Assembly (NCBI RefSeq): GCF_003073045.1
Contig: NC_037598.1
Span: 10,037,543 to 10,101,542 of the forward strand
Source of the DNA: Pomacea canaliculata
Taxonomy: Eukaryota; Mollusca; Gastropoda; Architaenioglossa; Ampullariidae
Direction: 5' to 3'
DNA length: 64,000 bases
Shown here: piece by piece, positions 13,401-26,648 of the stretch
How positions within the stretch are numbered: position 1 is the first letter of the stretch
Layout: each line of letters opens with the position of its first letter
Translations under genes and position numbers: made by a program
Notes under the pieces: model-generated
The model's input: the letters and a program-made list of their open reading frames with translations, nothing else
What the model was told of the DNA's origin: nothing
Databases searched by the model: none

Positions 13401-16400
13401 AAGATATTTAATTCAGCTTAAAACCCAACCATCAAAATGCAACAGTAAAGCCTGGTGGCAAACAGCACAGATAGGCCATGCTAGATACTAAAAGATTTCA
13501 TCAAATTTGGGGATTGGTATTTTATGTCGAGCTAGTAACTAAGGCTATATCACAGCAAAGCAGCCAGCCCTGTAAACAGATGCCATATGCAGAACATAGA
13601 CAGCATGCCCAAGATGAGATCTGAACCCAGGCCAGCCAATTCTCACTGAACTGGTGACAGGTGCTAATGGTTGTGCCACCGGACGACCCTCATCAAATTT
13701 GAAGACTATACAAGAAATCATGAAAAGAACAGTGACTCACCTTAACTTTGGCATTTTGCACAATGGTCTGGGCAATAATATCCCTGACCTGGTTGTCAAG
13801 GGGCAGACACCGGACGGCTGACAACAAAAGACCAGGTTCTGAGTCCATAAGGTTCAGAAGGTTATCAAAAAATTTTTCGGCACCAGTAAGCAGGCGTCGC
13901 AAGTCATAGTTTCTTCTCTGCTTGAAGATTTTTGATAACTGACTGTGAGTCAGAACACTTATAACCTGTAATAAGGATTTTAAGGCTGTTACTTCAGAAG
14001 GATTCTCTGTAGCCAGATAGTTGAATCATCTTACATGCTTCCAGAACAAAGACAGTACAAGAAGTATGGGCTCTACCTTTCCCATGGTGCATTCTAGAAA
14101 TGGTGAACCACTTACAGTTCTATAACTATAGCCTCTATAGCTGCTAGGATCCTTACAAATGATTACCTTACAAAGACTTTACAGATGATTTAACAATATA
14201 TAATCATTAAAATTACTATAATTAACACTTACAGTATCACACACTCCTACTAGTAGTAGACTTTACCCAACTGTCTATACTAGATAATTACTATATGGCT
14301 CCTAAATTATAAAACAGATGTAGAATAAACCTTAAATTTAAACATATTCAGAAAACTTTTACTATTATATTAATTAAGCCCTAAAGTATTCTAATTTTCC
14401 AATCCTTTTCAAAATATATACAGATGTACTGATTGTTTTGTGTGTGTGAATACTGATATATAATGTATGCAAACATTGTATGTACTGTATGATGTATAAA
14501 GACCTGCTTCCTATTTTGCCCTGGTATTCCTACCTGATTGTAAACATACATAAGCTGAAGTAGCATCTGCTGAGTTGAATCCGTTCCTCTTGTGACACCC
14601 ACAAGAATCAAATGGTCGCGGACCAAAAACACAAATTTATGCTTTCCTGCTACAATGCTTCTCAGGCTGTCTTTAGAGTCTTGCACAAAAGATACCAATG
14701 CCTGCATCACTCCCATAATAGTCACAAGCTTGTCCTCATGTCCATGCCTGATGGTCAGAATAATAAAAAAAAAAAAAAAATAGCATAATGCTCCCTTGGA
14801 GAAACTTATCAGACAGTTGATGTGCTCAGCATTGACAGAAAAAGTCACAGATGGATGTCACATGCCTGCTCAGGCGTGAGATAGTATATCTCTCAACGCC
14901 CACATAGCAGAATCAAGGAACTGATTTATCAAGGAAAACAAAAGCCATTAGATAATTTACACTAATTTATGCTCTTTTGATCTAGTATATTACTTGTTTT
15001 TTAACAAGAAATAGAGAGCATTTCTGTCCAACATGAAAACACTTTTTTCCATAAAAATAAACTAGGTTGGGGAAAGGTTGATTTCATAGTGGGAAGCTTC
15101 AAATTTATATCTACATATATATAAAGAATTAGTCACCAAAGCCAGACATTAGTTATGTTAAACAGCTAGTATTGCTCAGCAATACTCATATCAACTGACT
15201 GGTTTCCCTTATAGATTTAATGATAGGTTGAAAGACAATATCACCTCCAACCCCCTTCAAAATTTTAAACTGAACCTTAATGCTGCATTATTCATTAGCA
15301 AAGTATAACGATGAGTCTTAAAAAACTATATATATATAGATGAAAATCAAGCAATAGAATATAACAATCAAGCAATGTAAAAATTCCAATACCTTGAATA
15401 AACTGGTTTTCCAGATTCACTGAGAATGAAAACATGTTTTTTTTGGTTTTTCCAATTTGGACTGTTCACATCCTCTTCATCTTCTACTTCAGCATCTAAG
15501 CATTCTTCTTGCTCACCAACTGATATAGAGTTACTGTTTACCTGAGTCTGAAAAAAAAAAAAAAAAAGACGATTATGAGGTAAGCTCTTAGTAGAAACTT
15601 TGGACAACTCATTCTGTCTCAAAGCATATGACAGATATTTATGTATTTACATTCTAAATGTAATGTTTCATGTTTGACTGGTGGTATTACATTATCATGC
15701 TCATATCTGTGGAAAGACTTGCCAACTGGTACATCTCTCAATCTCTACAAATCAAAGGCTAAACTGTAAATATCTTTATGTAACTGTAGATGTGACACAG
15801 TGTTTAGTGCTGACAGCTTTTGTTCAATTCAAGTTTTCAAGTAGTTTATTCAAGGGGCCATTGCCCTTTTTGAAGGGGAGCAACAACAAAATAATACAAT
15901 ATTACATGCATCAATACATGGTTATAGGAGTAGAATTACGAAAAAACATGCATTCATAATTGCTTATTTGTCTTCTTTGTAGATTTTCTAAACTGGAAAG
16001 CATGGAAGAGATACAATGCCAGATTTTTAATAACTTTTTCATTTGATGAGGCTAGTAGAAAACTCATTTTAAATTTATTTGGGCTAGTAAACCATTTTTT
16101 TTTTAATGTATCTTATTCTAAAATGGTGTAGGGCTTTGCAACATAAAACAAAATGAACTTCATCTTCCTCATTTAATTTACATAATGGACATAAAAGGTC
16201 AAGTGTAGTATATCTTCTGTATCTAAAATAATGAACTGCAATGTTAGATACACCTATCCGAAATTTAGCAAGAATTGTCAACAGGTAGTAATATAGGTCT
16301 ATTTGTAAATATTTTTTGACAGCTCCTGAAATCCCATAAGTAGAATAAAAGGAAAATCTCTCACTACTATTGATGTGGTCTTCCCACTCTTGTCATCTAC

Positions 16401-17775
16401 ACAAAACTTGTAGTTCTTCAAATTTGCTTATAAACATTCTTTCACATTTTACCCCTTGATTTAACCACACAAAACCAAACCCCAATGAAAATAATTTTCT
16501 TTTAATATTAGATACCCAGATTGATTTACCTTTTATATCTAAATCAAATAACATTCTGTAGATTTTGCGGGGCAGTCTATCATCATTCATTCTAACTAGT
16601 TTCAACCAATATTGAACATATTTATTAACTGAGTTTACTGTAATTGGGTGTCTATGTAGTTGCCATACATTAAATCATTTGGAGTTCGGCCATCTAGCCC
16701 TAGGAAGAGTTTTAAGGCAAAAAGGTGGACTTCTTCACAATAATGAGATGCCTTGTCTAATCCCCATAGTTCTGCACCATATTGTAATATAGGTTGAACT
16801 TGGGCATCAAAAAGTTTCAAAAATACATCTACACTTGTGTTATTATGCAATCTAACAGTTTTCATTATTAAAAGTAAGCCCTTTTTTCCTGTTTGCCAAG
16901 TCCTGACGTGCAACTGAGAAGCTAAGCTTAGAAGAGAACAGCAATCCAAGATACTTGCATACATTGACAACAGGCATTACAATATTGTTATAAGTCCAAC
17001 CTTCTCTTGCTCCTTGAAACCCACCTTTGCGAAAGACTACAATATTACTTTTATCTAGATTTACATTTAAGTCCAGGGTAGACGCAGCTATACTTAAGTT
17101 ATTCAACTGGTTTTGCAACCCAATCACTGTTTCGGCTATCAAGACAACGTCATCTGACAGCTTTTGTTCTGAGCTTGAGTGATGGTTAGAGCAGGTTTTG
17201 TATTATTTACCAAATCGCTATCTGTTAGCAAATATTTCACGTGTGTTAAAGTTAAAGACTTTCTGCTCACTTATCAAATAGGAGCAAATAACACAAAAAC
17301 GGTCACACAATACTGCTCCCTTTTATTAATGCGGCAGTTTTACCCAGCTTAGTAATTTAGGTAGGAACTCAAATGAATAGCAGTGCTGATCCACACCTAT
17401 ACATGTTAGCATATTGTCATCTCAATCCTTGCTAGCAAAAAGCTGTAAAAATCTACCACATGCAGCTCTGAATACCTCTGCACTGTCTTCGAGTGATTCT
17501 TCACCAGCTGAAATATCTGGAGTGTCTTGATCAACAGTGTTTGGTGTTTCACTACGTGAGTCATACGAAGTTTGACGAACGATGCTATGAATAGTTCCTT
17601 TATGTAGTGTCTGATGATCTGCTTCTGTCAAATCATCGTAAATCAATTCTTCTATAGAATCACTGGGGAAGAAAGGTGCATCGTCGCTCTTTCCAGGTGC
17701 TTCTGCTTCATTAAAATCTCCTTGGTCTGAGTCTGTTGTTGCCACTACCTGCTCCGCCTCTCCAAGCGCAGCCAT
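10499..17775 (-). CDS. MON1: MON1 vacuolar fusion protein (Rab7 GEF subunit)
   Basis: Eight coding exons, high to low: 17775-17476, 15547-15393, 14747-14534, 13965-13741, 12590-12415, 11993-11873, 11449-11168, 10639-10499 (1614 nt, 537 aa). MON1 pairs with CCZ1 to activate Rab7 on late endosomes and autophagosomes. The acidic, low-complexity first exon is followed by the core: KKHVFILSESGKPVYSR, TIMGVMQALVSFVQDS, NYDLRRLLTGAEKFFDNLL, the roadblock/longin-like repeat QAHVSYLDSDCQVCLLLLSV, CGITDLRHFLYKARST and the C-terminal RWIKREEDRLFIL. These match animal MON1 over its whole length, and length is normal for the family. The start ATG at 17775 is the first in-frame Met with phase-0 continuity; an upstream in-frame Met (in NIMLTLLS) is possible. 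Intron 1 (about 1.9 kb) contains a LINE fragment and intron 4 side holds no genes. Confidence 0.95.
13510..13690 (-). mobile_element. tRNA-derived SINE with target-site duplication
   Basis: Read on the minus strand it starts at the tRNA-like head: GGTCGTCCGGTGGCACAACC, a Pol III A box (TGGCACAACCATTAGC) and a B box (GGGTTCAGATCTC). It is bounded by an 11-bp direct repeat, CATCAAATTTG, at 13499-13509 and 13691-13701. The same family occurs at 52478-52652 and as a 3' fragment at 32996-33080. It lies in MON1 intron 4, antisense to nothing: same strand as the gene. Confidence 0.85.
15980..17165 (-). mobile_element. LINE fragment, reverse-transcriptase C-terminal half (MON1 intron 1)
   Basis: Minus-strand frames read in order ETVIGLQNQLNNLSIA, LDLNVNLDKSNIVVFRKGG, VCKYLGLLFSSKL, FDAQVQPILQYGAELWGL, then DLLCPLCKLNEEDEVHFVLC. 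This is the thumb and C-terminal region of an I/Jockey-type non-LTR reverse transcriptase, with the usual trailing cysteine/histidine motif. The palm with the catalytic YADD box is missing, so it is truncated at the 5' end. It is broken by several frame changes and cannot be active. The fragment at the right edge of the window (63070-64000) belongs to the same family. Confidence 0.8.
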
Positions 17776-18934
17776 ATTTGAGGCGATAGACTCAAATGAG
17801 GTTTCCTTCGACAAGAGTGTAAGCATTATATTTAGGTGATCTCCCTTTAGTCGTCTGCTTTTGTCGGGACGTATTCTAAACAACCGAGGTATTGAACAAT
17901 TTCCACTTGTACTTGTTGATTGTACCAAACCTGTTCATTTCTAAACTAGTAAAGTAATGCTTAAATAATCAGTTAAATTTGTACCTGGAATCATTGATGT
18001 TTTTAAATGCTAATGTTATCACACGTTCTAAGATATTTATGGGAGAGGGTATATTACGCAGTTCCCCTTGCAACAGCCTGTATGCATAGAAAGGGCGATC
18101 AGCCGAGATGAGGACTTCTGTTCAAACGGTTGCAAACGACGCGATTTGAAGAAAATGACTTATTGGCCAGTAAGTAATAAAAATAGTTATAAAATTTTAT
18201 TTTTAACTCGGCATATATTGAACGTACAACGTAATATGAATTTCTGTGTGCACACAATCGTGTAAAGGCAGATCAGTGTTATGCAAGTTATAATAGCAAT
18301 TTACAGATGATATGTAACTTAAAAAAGGATTGACGGTAAATGTGTTTCATTGTCGATGTATTCAGATAGCTTCATATCGTGATCTCTTAGTTTTATCTTG
18401 TCTGCATGATGTGCAAAGGTAACGACAAGCGGAGCGAGCGATATGAAGACGAGCTGAACGAGAAGATTGCAAACCTTGGAATACTGACTTTATTTGTAGA
18501 AGAAAGTTCAACCATTCACATTTTGAATTTAAAACGATTGTATCAGTCGATCTCCTATAATATATATAGCGGTTGATTGAATCAGCAGCAAAGAAAAGAA
18601 AATGGACTAAGATATTACAGCCTTATAATCGCCACACATTCCGACTCATCTTTGCACATGTTTCTCAACGTGTGACGGATGCTTTTCGATCACAAGGAAA
18701 GCGAAAGTGAAAAACAACCCCATCTAGTCATATTTGGCTGGTCGGCGCCATAATTAGGGAGCTTACTCTGTGTTAACGTACTTTGCGGAATATATAGACA
18801 ACGGGAATTTTTTTTTCTCCGTTTGGTGCTAGGGAACATGGCGGTATACCGGTAGTGTGACCTACTAGATCTAGCTTCCTTAATAGTCGCCTCTTATGGA
18901 GACTAATGCCAGAAATCTTAAAAAGTTGTGAATA
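17776..18934. promoter_or_regulatory. divergent MON1 / PPM1 promoter region
   Basis: Head-to-head interval of about 1.16 kb between the start codons. On the PPM1 side a YY1-type site (AACATGGCGGT, 18836-18846) overlaps an upstream ORF of five codons plus stop (ATG at 18838 to TAG at 18855). A TATATAGA string lies at about 18791. No coding exon is recognised; part is 5' UTR of each gene. Confidence 0.45.
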
Positions 18935-21900
18935 ATGCTATCCTTGTTTCGGAACAAGTTTCACAGTTTTAGAGGAGACGCAAACCAGGATTCTCGACGC
19001 AGAAGAGCGATGTCTGCTGGTTCAGATCCCCGCACCCGTCCTCTGCGCTTAGCGTACAGGCGGCCAGAATTTTTACAGCAAACACCGGCCGAACTGAGAG
19101 CATCAACAGACACTTCAGTGCGTCCTATAGTCGAACCCAAACATGTAAACGCCCTGCCTTTGAAAGCTGGATATGCCGAGTAAGTTTATCATAAAACTAT
19201 GTGCTAAGTCATTGTGATAACTTGAGAGCTGACAGTGTTTACATAAAAAAGCGCGAACTTAATATATAAAACAAAGTTATAAATATAATACACACATAGA
19301 CTTCACTGGTACATGTTAAGAGTGACTTATTAACTGTAAAAAAAATTTTTTATAATCGAAATGATCATGTACAAAATGACTTGAATCACTAGAGGATAGA
19401 AATAGGCGCTGTTTGGAGCATAAAAAGCTGAGTGGGCGGGGTAAAGACGCCAATCACTATATATACGCTCATGAACTTTAATTTTTGCCGTAATAATATG
19501 TACAACTGAAAGATTATGTAGAAAGTGATTTTAAACTGGCGTCAACACAAGCAGACATTCTGGAAACACAACATTTCTAATAGTTTCAGTGCTAGAAATA
19601 ACCACATTTTTGTTACACTCATATGTCATAGCAGGACTATTAGAAGTATTACATTGTTTCTTATCATTTGACCAGATTTGTAGAAGGATGCTAAACTCAT
19701 TGGATGCAGGAAATTGACTATGTAGTTCTGTTATTGCATTAACCTGGAGTGACTAAAGGCTGCATGACAATAATAGCTGTACACAGGGCTCACTGTTCTA
19801 TAAAAGCTTAAAGCAAAGGTGTTGCATTACATGATCCAATGAGCAGTTTTATTAATCCCAATAGCAGTTATATCTTGGAAAAGCAGTTCTCAGTTACAAA
19901 ACAAGAACAAAACAAAAATTAGTGCTAGCAACAAGATAAGGCTAGTGGAACTGCAAAACACATGCTCACAAGCTAGATTAAAAAAAAACCCAACTGCAGT
20001 CTTACATCTAAAAAAGCTAAAACCATTCATAAAACTCGCTCCCAACCCCCTCCCCTTACATGCAACTGACATGTCATCTACTGTTGAGCAGCTTAACTGC
20101 TGAGGGTACAAATGATTTCAAGTGTCTATTATGTACACAGATAAAGCATGTTTATCTTAATTCAATAAAACAAATTCTTCCCCCTGGATATATTCGACTA
20201 TCAACAAAATTATAGCATTTTTATAATGAGCTAATGAGAGTATTAATACAATGATTTTAGCTGATATTTTGCTTGTTAGAAATTAAAGTTTGGCTTCTAC
20301 ATTACTAAAAATAATATGCAGCACATTCTGATTAATTCTTATTAGTACTAAGCAGCTTAATTGATTGCAAAACCACATTATAGTAAACCTTATACTATAT
20401 ACTATACACACCTGAGTATTGTCAGCAATGCTGATAATAAAAATGATAGATACAGAAATAAAAGTCCTGTTTGAAATAATACATAAGAAACATTAGTGTA
20501 AGTAATAGATTTAGTTTCACTGTTATCTGACTTTTTAAAATGCAATCTTTTTTACTCATCTTTCGTGTTCTCAATGTAAACAAATTATTTTCTTTACCAT
20601 ATATTTTCCATTTATTCTTCTTTCATACACTTAGTATTCTTCTACCTTGCACCAAGAAATATGATATTTTTAAACTCTTTATCTCTTATCTGTGATACAT
20701 CATTTTTATGGGATTTAATGAGTTATATCTTTAGTACTAATCATTTGAAAGCAAATAAATTTAGTTGCAGTACAACAATCTGATGTGCATGTGAACTGAG
20801 AACCGAGAGTGATTCATTGTGCATGAGATTAATGGCCTCCTTAGATTATAAGGATATAATTAGAAGAAGTCTATGAATGTTAAACTTTCTTAAAAAATTA
20901 ATCCTTGTTGCAGATGTACGAATGCTGGAAAATCTGATTTTAACGAAGACCAGGCAGCTGCAGGGGAAATAATTCTTACCTCAAAGCCAGTTTCTGGCCA
21001 GGAAAATCAGCCAGATGCAAGTATTAGGGTATCAGACTTACCATATTAATTACCATTAATGGTTTAACTTAGACATTTTATAAAATGGTCTAATAGTTTT
21101 CATGCAGTTTTTCTTTAAAAACTGAACATTACATGTCGATAAACATTAGTTTGGACACACACAATATTAATATTATTTCTTTCATATACATCCACATTTG
21201 TTCCTAAATATTTACATGCCAACACGCACGTACACATACATTTATGCACACACATGCGCAGTGTCTCACCAACTAAACCATTAAACACTGATTTTTTTAA
21301 AAAGAAAGTTACTTTGTAGGAAAGAGGCCAACTTATAGATATTTTCTGGAATTTGCATGGCTTATAGATAAAAGCTTGATATAATTGTTTTAAGATAATT
21401 CAGTCAGTTTGCATTAAGTTATCTAAAGTGGTTTTAACATTTTCAGTATCAGCAAACAACAGACCAAGTTGACATAATTATCTAGAAAAAATGTGTCAAG
21501 AACATAATATGCTGAATGTCCCAAAGTGTTAAGGTATTGTTTTGCTCAGTTTGCATACCCACTAAAAGATTCTCCTCTGGAAAAATTGCTTTAAATGTCT
21601 ATTGATTTGTTGAGGGTGTTTGCCCTCAGTGTCATCGCGTACACATGAAAGTGCATCTATGTCTTCTTATTCTTTTTCATGCCAGTTTATTTCAAGAAAT
21701 CATCATCAAACAATTTGTTTTTTCAGTCTTCAAGCTTACGTGTGGTTTATTATGGATTGTTTGATGGGCATGCGGGAACTGGTGCAGCACTTATGGCAGC
21801 AAATCAGCTGATCATCCATCTGCAGGTCTCAGTTCATTTGTTTTAGCTCTTGTCTGAATATCTGAGTAACTCAATAAACTTTAAAAGACTTTTTTTTTTT

Positions 21901-24900
21901 TTCAAAATCACCAGGAGTTCTTTGTGAAGGACATAGAGTAAAGATTAACATGTGTGAACCACTCTTTGAAATCTTAGTTGTAAGGAGTAACATAGGAATG
22001 GCTTGCATTCATTCATTGACTGGTACTGTCAGAGGGGGGGCACATGGATAGAGGCAGCATCTGACGAGGCCTGAGACTCAAGTCATGGGCAATAGAGATC
22101 AGGTCCTGTACAGGACAACCAGTCCACTCCTTCATGTTTGTAAGCCAGTTCTTCCTCTGGCCATTGAGGCATCAACTGCCTGCCAAGGATCTTGAAAGAC
22201 AGTCTTTGACAACATATTATACTGGTTCACATGGCCGGCCAGAGCAGACTTATGCTGCTTGACTGTTTGACTGTTGCAAGTAAAGGTTCCTAGTGTCCTA
22301 CAAGTGTGGCAAGCTTGCTTTGTACAGTCATTGTTTTGTGTTCTCTGTACAAGATCCAGACCAGCCTCTCAGGCACTTGTTCTTGAATGCCTGACTTCTC
22401 TCCTTATTGGCAAGCAGGGTCCATATTTCACATCCATAAAGCAGGGTTGGTACTAAGAAGAACTTGATACATATATACATAATACAGTATGCATACTGTT
22501 TATTAGATATTTACAGGATATAGAGGAGGCTCATCTTTCCAGCATCATCAATTAAGAAAAAGAAAACACTATGAAGAAAAAGAAAGCAGATGTTATTCTG
22601 TAGAATGACTTTTATGGGTTTATTGTGTCTACTCTTGGAACACTGAAATCGTAGAAGAGAGCCCACAATTTAAATATGTCTTTTTGTATTCAGGAAAAGC
22701 TTGTGGAGATTAAGGATGACGTCTTCCATTATGCACGAGGAGGAAAGATTCCGATCCTTATGCCATCAACTGTTACAGTTGACAGTCTTGTTACAGGTGC
22801 TTTGGAAGCTGCATTCTTCGCTATGGTGAGAAGTGTTTTGTTAAAAAATATCTTTTAACCACCTGCCCAAATGCAAAAGTTTTTTTTTTAATCTATATGT
22901 TTAATTCATTAAAAGATGCTATTTCTCCAAATCTGAGTAAATATTTCAGTTCTGTTTCCTACATTTAAGACTTTAAACATTTTTGTATGCTGTACAAATT
23001 CACATTGTTTCCACTAAATTACAAACAAAATTACACATAAGCATGCAGGCACATTACCATGATTTTTGACAAACTCTTCAATAGATTTTATAATAACCCT
23101 GTTGGTACATATACAATAGTACTTTTTGGGAAGTCTTTACAAACAGACCAGTCTAAACATGCTGTGTATTTTGCAGTCAGCACATACATTACACATACTT
23201 TTTCCTTTAGGATCAGCAGATTGAAAGAGAAAGCAAACTGTTCAACATTTCAGGAGGCTGCACAGCACTTCTTGCTCTGTTCTTTTTGGGGAAACTTTAT
23301 GTTGCAAATGCTGGTGATTGCAGGTAAGACATGCTCCTGTAACTGTCATATTTCTTAGCTTCCTGTGAATACATGTAATTTTAATATTGCTTAAGACTTA
23401 GTAGATATTACTAATTCACAGGAAATACTTTTTTACCTTTGAAACTAGTTCTCTTAGTCTATCCCTTCTTTGTGTTGTAATTTTCAAAGCTCTGACAAGC
23501 GTCACTTGTGTTCTTGATATTTCTCCCACTAAATTTAGTTTTAGTTTGCTTTTTTTCTTTGCATGTACCATTTTTATTGCTTCATGGATATTAACAATAA
23601 TTTTAAAGTCATTTCAGTAAGATGGCTTACTAAGTCCTTGAGTACTTTCCTTTAAACATTTGCTTATAAAGGTGATTTGACTAAATCCAGCTTTAAATTG
23701 TTTACCTAGAGCTGTAATATACTTTGGAGATCAAGTAAAGCCAGTGTCAACAGAATTCACACCTGAGCAGGAAGCTCAAAGGATTCAATACTTGGTAATA
23801 AAAATTAAGCACAAGCAGTTATTTTTGTTTTGATTTGATTCGGGGTAAAAGCTTTATTTCTTAGCTACTTAGCTACTTGGTAAGTGATTTATTGAAGTTC
23901 ACAGCAACGTTTAAAGGACATTGACAGATATTTGCTTTTTAAAAAAAACTCTTCTGCAGTTTGAGGTGGAGTATTGTCTCAAACTACCTCAGGAGACCTA
24001 GCAATCCACAGGTCCCTTTTGCTTATTTACTTATTGTTTATAACTGTATACGAGCTCTCGATTATTGCTTTTGTGATTTCCCCAGAATAATCTGACATCT
24101 GCTTTCCATTGTACTTCAGGGGTTTTTGCGTCCAGATCTGCTAGGTAAAAATTACACTTACAACTGCTTTGCCAGACATCTAAGTCGCAAAGACATTGGG
24201 AAAAAGGTTCTGTGTCGTGGACCTATGAATAATGGCTGGTATGTTAAGAGCATCACAAGCACTACCTTTTTTCACTAAAGCATTGTCCATAGTTTCAAAA
24301 TGAAAGACTTAGTGGAACCATTGAGATAATTGAGATATGTTTTGCAAGACTTTAGGACAAACAGATCAATCATACAAATGGAAACTTTCATTGTGATCAA
24401 ACAGCAGCTAGTTATCAAAGGGGGTGACAGTATTTTGAAATATGTGAAGAATAACACCGCAGTTATCATCTGACATCATTTTAAATGATTTAACTTTGTA
24501 TTTTTATTAACTTGTAACTTTACTTATGGCATTGTTCTATGCAACCTATTTAACTGTAGGCTTTCACATTAATTTTATTTATGGTACTGTCACTATATTT
24601 TTTGTCTTTTGAAAATTTTTTAGGCATTTTAAAGAAATAACAGAAGATGATGTTAAACCTCAACTTATCACAGGCGAGGGAAAACGGGTAAGCTGTGGAC
24701 ACTTTGCTTCTTTGTCAGACTAGTCTTTTCTCATTGTATTTAAGTCTTCTGTAAGCAATACCAGCAGCATTTTCATGCCACTTGTGTGACATCAGAATAT
24801 CTGCAACTAACACAGGCATGCAAAGTCAAGCAAAAAAAATTCTTAAATGATGGTGGATAGGATCCTAACTTATAGCAACTTGTAAACATTATCTTGAAAA

Positions 24901-26648
24901 AAATAGAAATTTTTTAATGGATTTTGTATAATCCATCTGTGTTTTATGCACCTTGCAAGTAAATATAGTCATAGAATAAATATACTGGACTTAACATTTT
25001 CCTTGGTTATAACTGTAATAACTTTATTCGAAGTGGTATCAAAAGTAACAATGGATGAAAAGCTGTACAGTTTGTTTTTAAACGAGTTATGCTCTATTAA
25101 ATAAGCAACATTTGCTTGGTCATTTGCATGCCAATATTCATGCTTTATGAGCAGCATTTTTGTTTTTTTAATTATTTTTTAGGCACGTCTCATGGGTACC
25201 ATTGGTGTGAGCAGAGGCTTTGGCGATCACAGTCTTCTTGCACATGGTGATGAGACTAGAATCAAGCCTTTTTTATCATGCATTCCAGAGGTCAGAGCAT
25301 TACACTGTACAACATTTGGAAATATACCTTTACTCTGAATTCAAGAACATCTTTATTAATGGTTATTACAAAAGTAGCATCCTTACAAAAATGTTCACCT
25401 TTTATATGACTCATGACTTGAAGAAAGCTTTAAAAGGATGATTTTTATTCAAAGAATAGATTTAATTTCATTCTTTAAGTGTCTGATGAAAAAGAATAGG
25501 AGAGCTGTAGTGCTTAGGCTGTTGGATTTTTCTTTGCTTGCCTTGAGTATCATTAATATGATTTGCAGGTACAAGTCTTTGACCTAGGAGAACATCAGCT
25601 GACAGAAGATGATGTGTTAGTCATGGGCTCTGATGGATTGTGGGATATGACCACAAGCGAAAAGATTGGAAGCCTTGTGAAGAAGACTCTGGCCACTCGC
25701 TCTTTGAGTGAGCTGGATGACCGAATGTGAGTGTACTTCTATGACTAGCATAAATTAAGTCCTTGAAACTTATTTAATGCTGACAGTTGAACTATACCAC
25801 TATACCCAGCAGAAAAGAAAAGATATATAATAGAGATGAAAGAGAAATCAAAATGAAAATCCTATTAGGCTAGAACCAATGCTTCACATGGAAGTTTTAA
25901 TGGAAAGACATGGATCACTGTAAAGTCCATGGTAGCTACAGGACTGGATTAGTCAAACCTACAGATTTTACTAAAGTGGATTAATTATAATTAACTTAAT
26001 GGTTTTTTTTTGTGCGCTTCTACGTGCGTGAGATGAACAGGCATTGGTGCAAAACTATGAAAATCATTGGTAGAATTATTTTTACAATCTTTTAACCCAG
26101 TTCGTATGTGCATCAGCTTACACAGAGGGGCATATGACAGTTTCAGAAAGGAGGGGATAAGTTGCCTGTTTTTTTTTTTTTTTTAATGAAAAATTTTTAT
26201 TATTGATTGCTTGTCTGTTATTCTTGCCAGTTACAATGTTCTTTATTTTCCATGAACTTATAACACTGACCTTGCTGAATTGTGCACATGGGTTGGAGGA
26301 TAGATGCTTACCCTATAATCTAGCCATCCTTGTTAACATTAACATGCAGGGAATAATATACATTGATGACATTAAAATAATGTTACAGCAGGTTGTGATC
26401 CACCTACTCCTACTTTGCTGATCAGTTGTTTTGTTTACCTGGTGGTCAGATATACAAGAGTGGCCAGGGCTGTGATACAGCATTCTAGAGGAGAGAGCGT
26501 ATCTGGTGGCTGGCTACAAGACTGCGGTCGTGAAGCTTCCTTTGATGACATCAGTGCCTTTGTGATCCCTTTAAATGAGACCTACCAGGTTTCACAGCTT
26601 AAGTTTCAGGGAAGCCAAGAGTTAAAGGAAGCAGTTGAAAATGAATAG
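18935..26648 (+). CDS. PPM1M: PPM1H/J/M-type metal-dependent Ser/Thr protein phosphatase
   Basis: Eleven exons: 18935-19179, 20914-21028, 21727-21825, 22694-22825, 23211-23323, 23710-23794, 24120-24238, 24624-24687, 25183-25290, 25569-25726, 26450-26648 (1437 nt, 478 aa); every phase closes. Family hallmarks: RPEFL near residue 50, KAGYAE then NAGKSDFNEDQ (about 85-95), the metal site GLFDGHAG (about 130-137), GGCTALLALFFLGKLYVANAGD, MGTIGVSRGFGDH, MGSDGLWD (about 379-386) and the late metal site FDDISAFVIPL. These Asp residues bind Mn/Mg in PP2C enzymes, so the enzyme looks active. The insert between GLFDGHAG and the GGCTA block is shorter than I recall for human PPM1H. It could be the ortholog of PPM1M or of the pre-duplication ancestor of H/J/M; the symbol rests partly on its position next to WDR82 and GLYCTK. 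Confidence 0.92.
19434..19465 (+). promoter_or_regulatory. promoter-like cluster inside PPM1 intron 1
   Basis: A GC box (GGGCGGGG, 19434-19441), a CCAAT motif (19450-19454) and TATATATA (19458-19465) lie within 32 bases in promoter order on the plus strand. Motif clustering only; could be chance or the relic of a mobile element. Confidence 0.3.
22015..22470 (-). mobile_element. RTE-like LINE 3' fragment (PPM1 intron 3)
   Basis: Minus-strand frames give CEIWTLLANKERSQAFKNKC, followed after a frame change by a W-G-H-x-x-R-x-D-x-L-like region, then a stretch resembling the RTE C-terminus (VDWLSCTGPDLYC, LESQASSDAAS). It is a 5'-truncated, decayed copy of a non-LTR element whose coding strand is opposite to the host gene. 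Confidence 0.65.
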
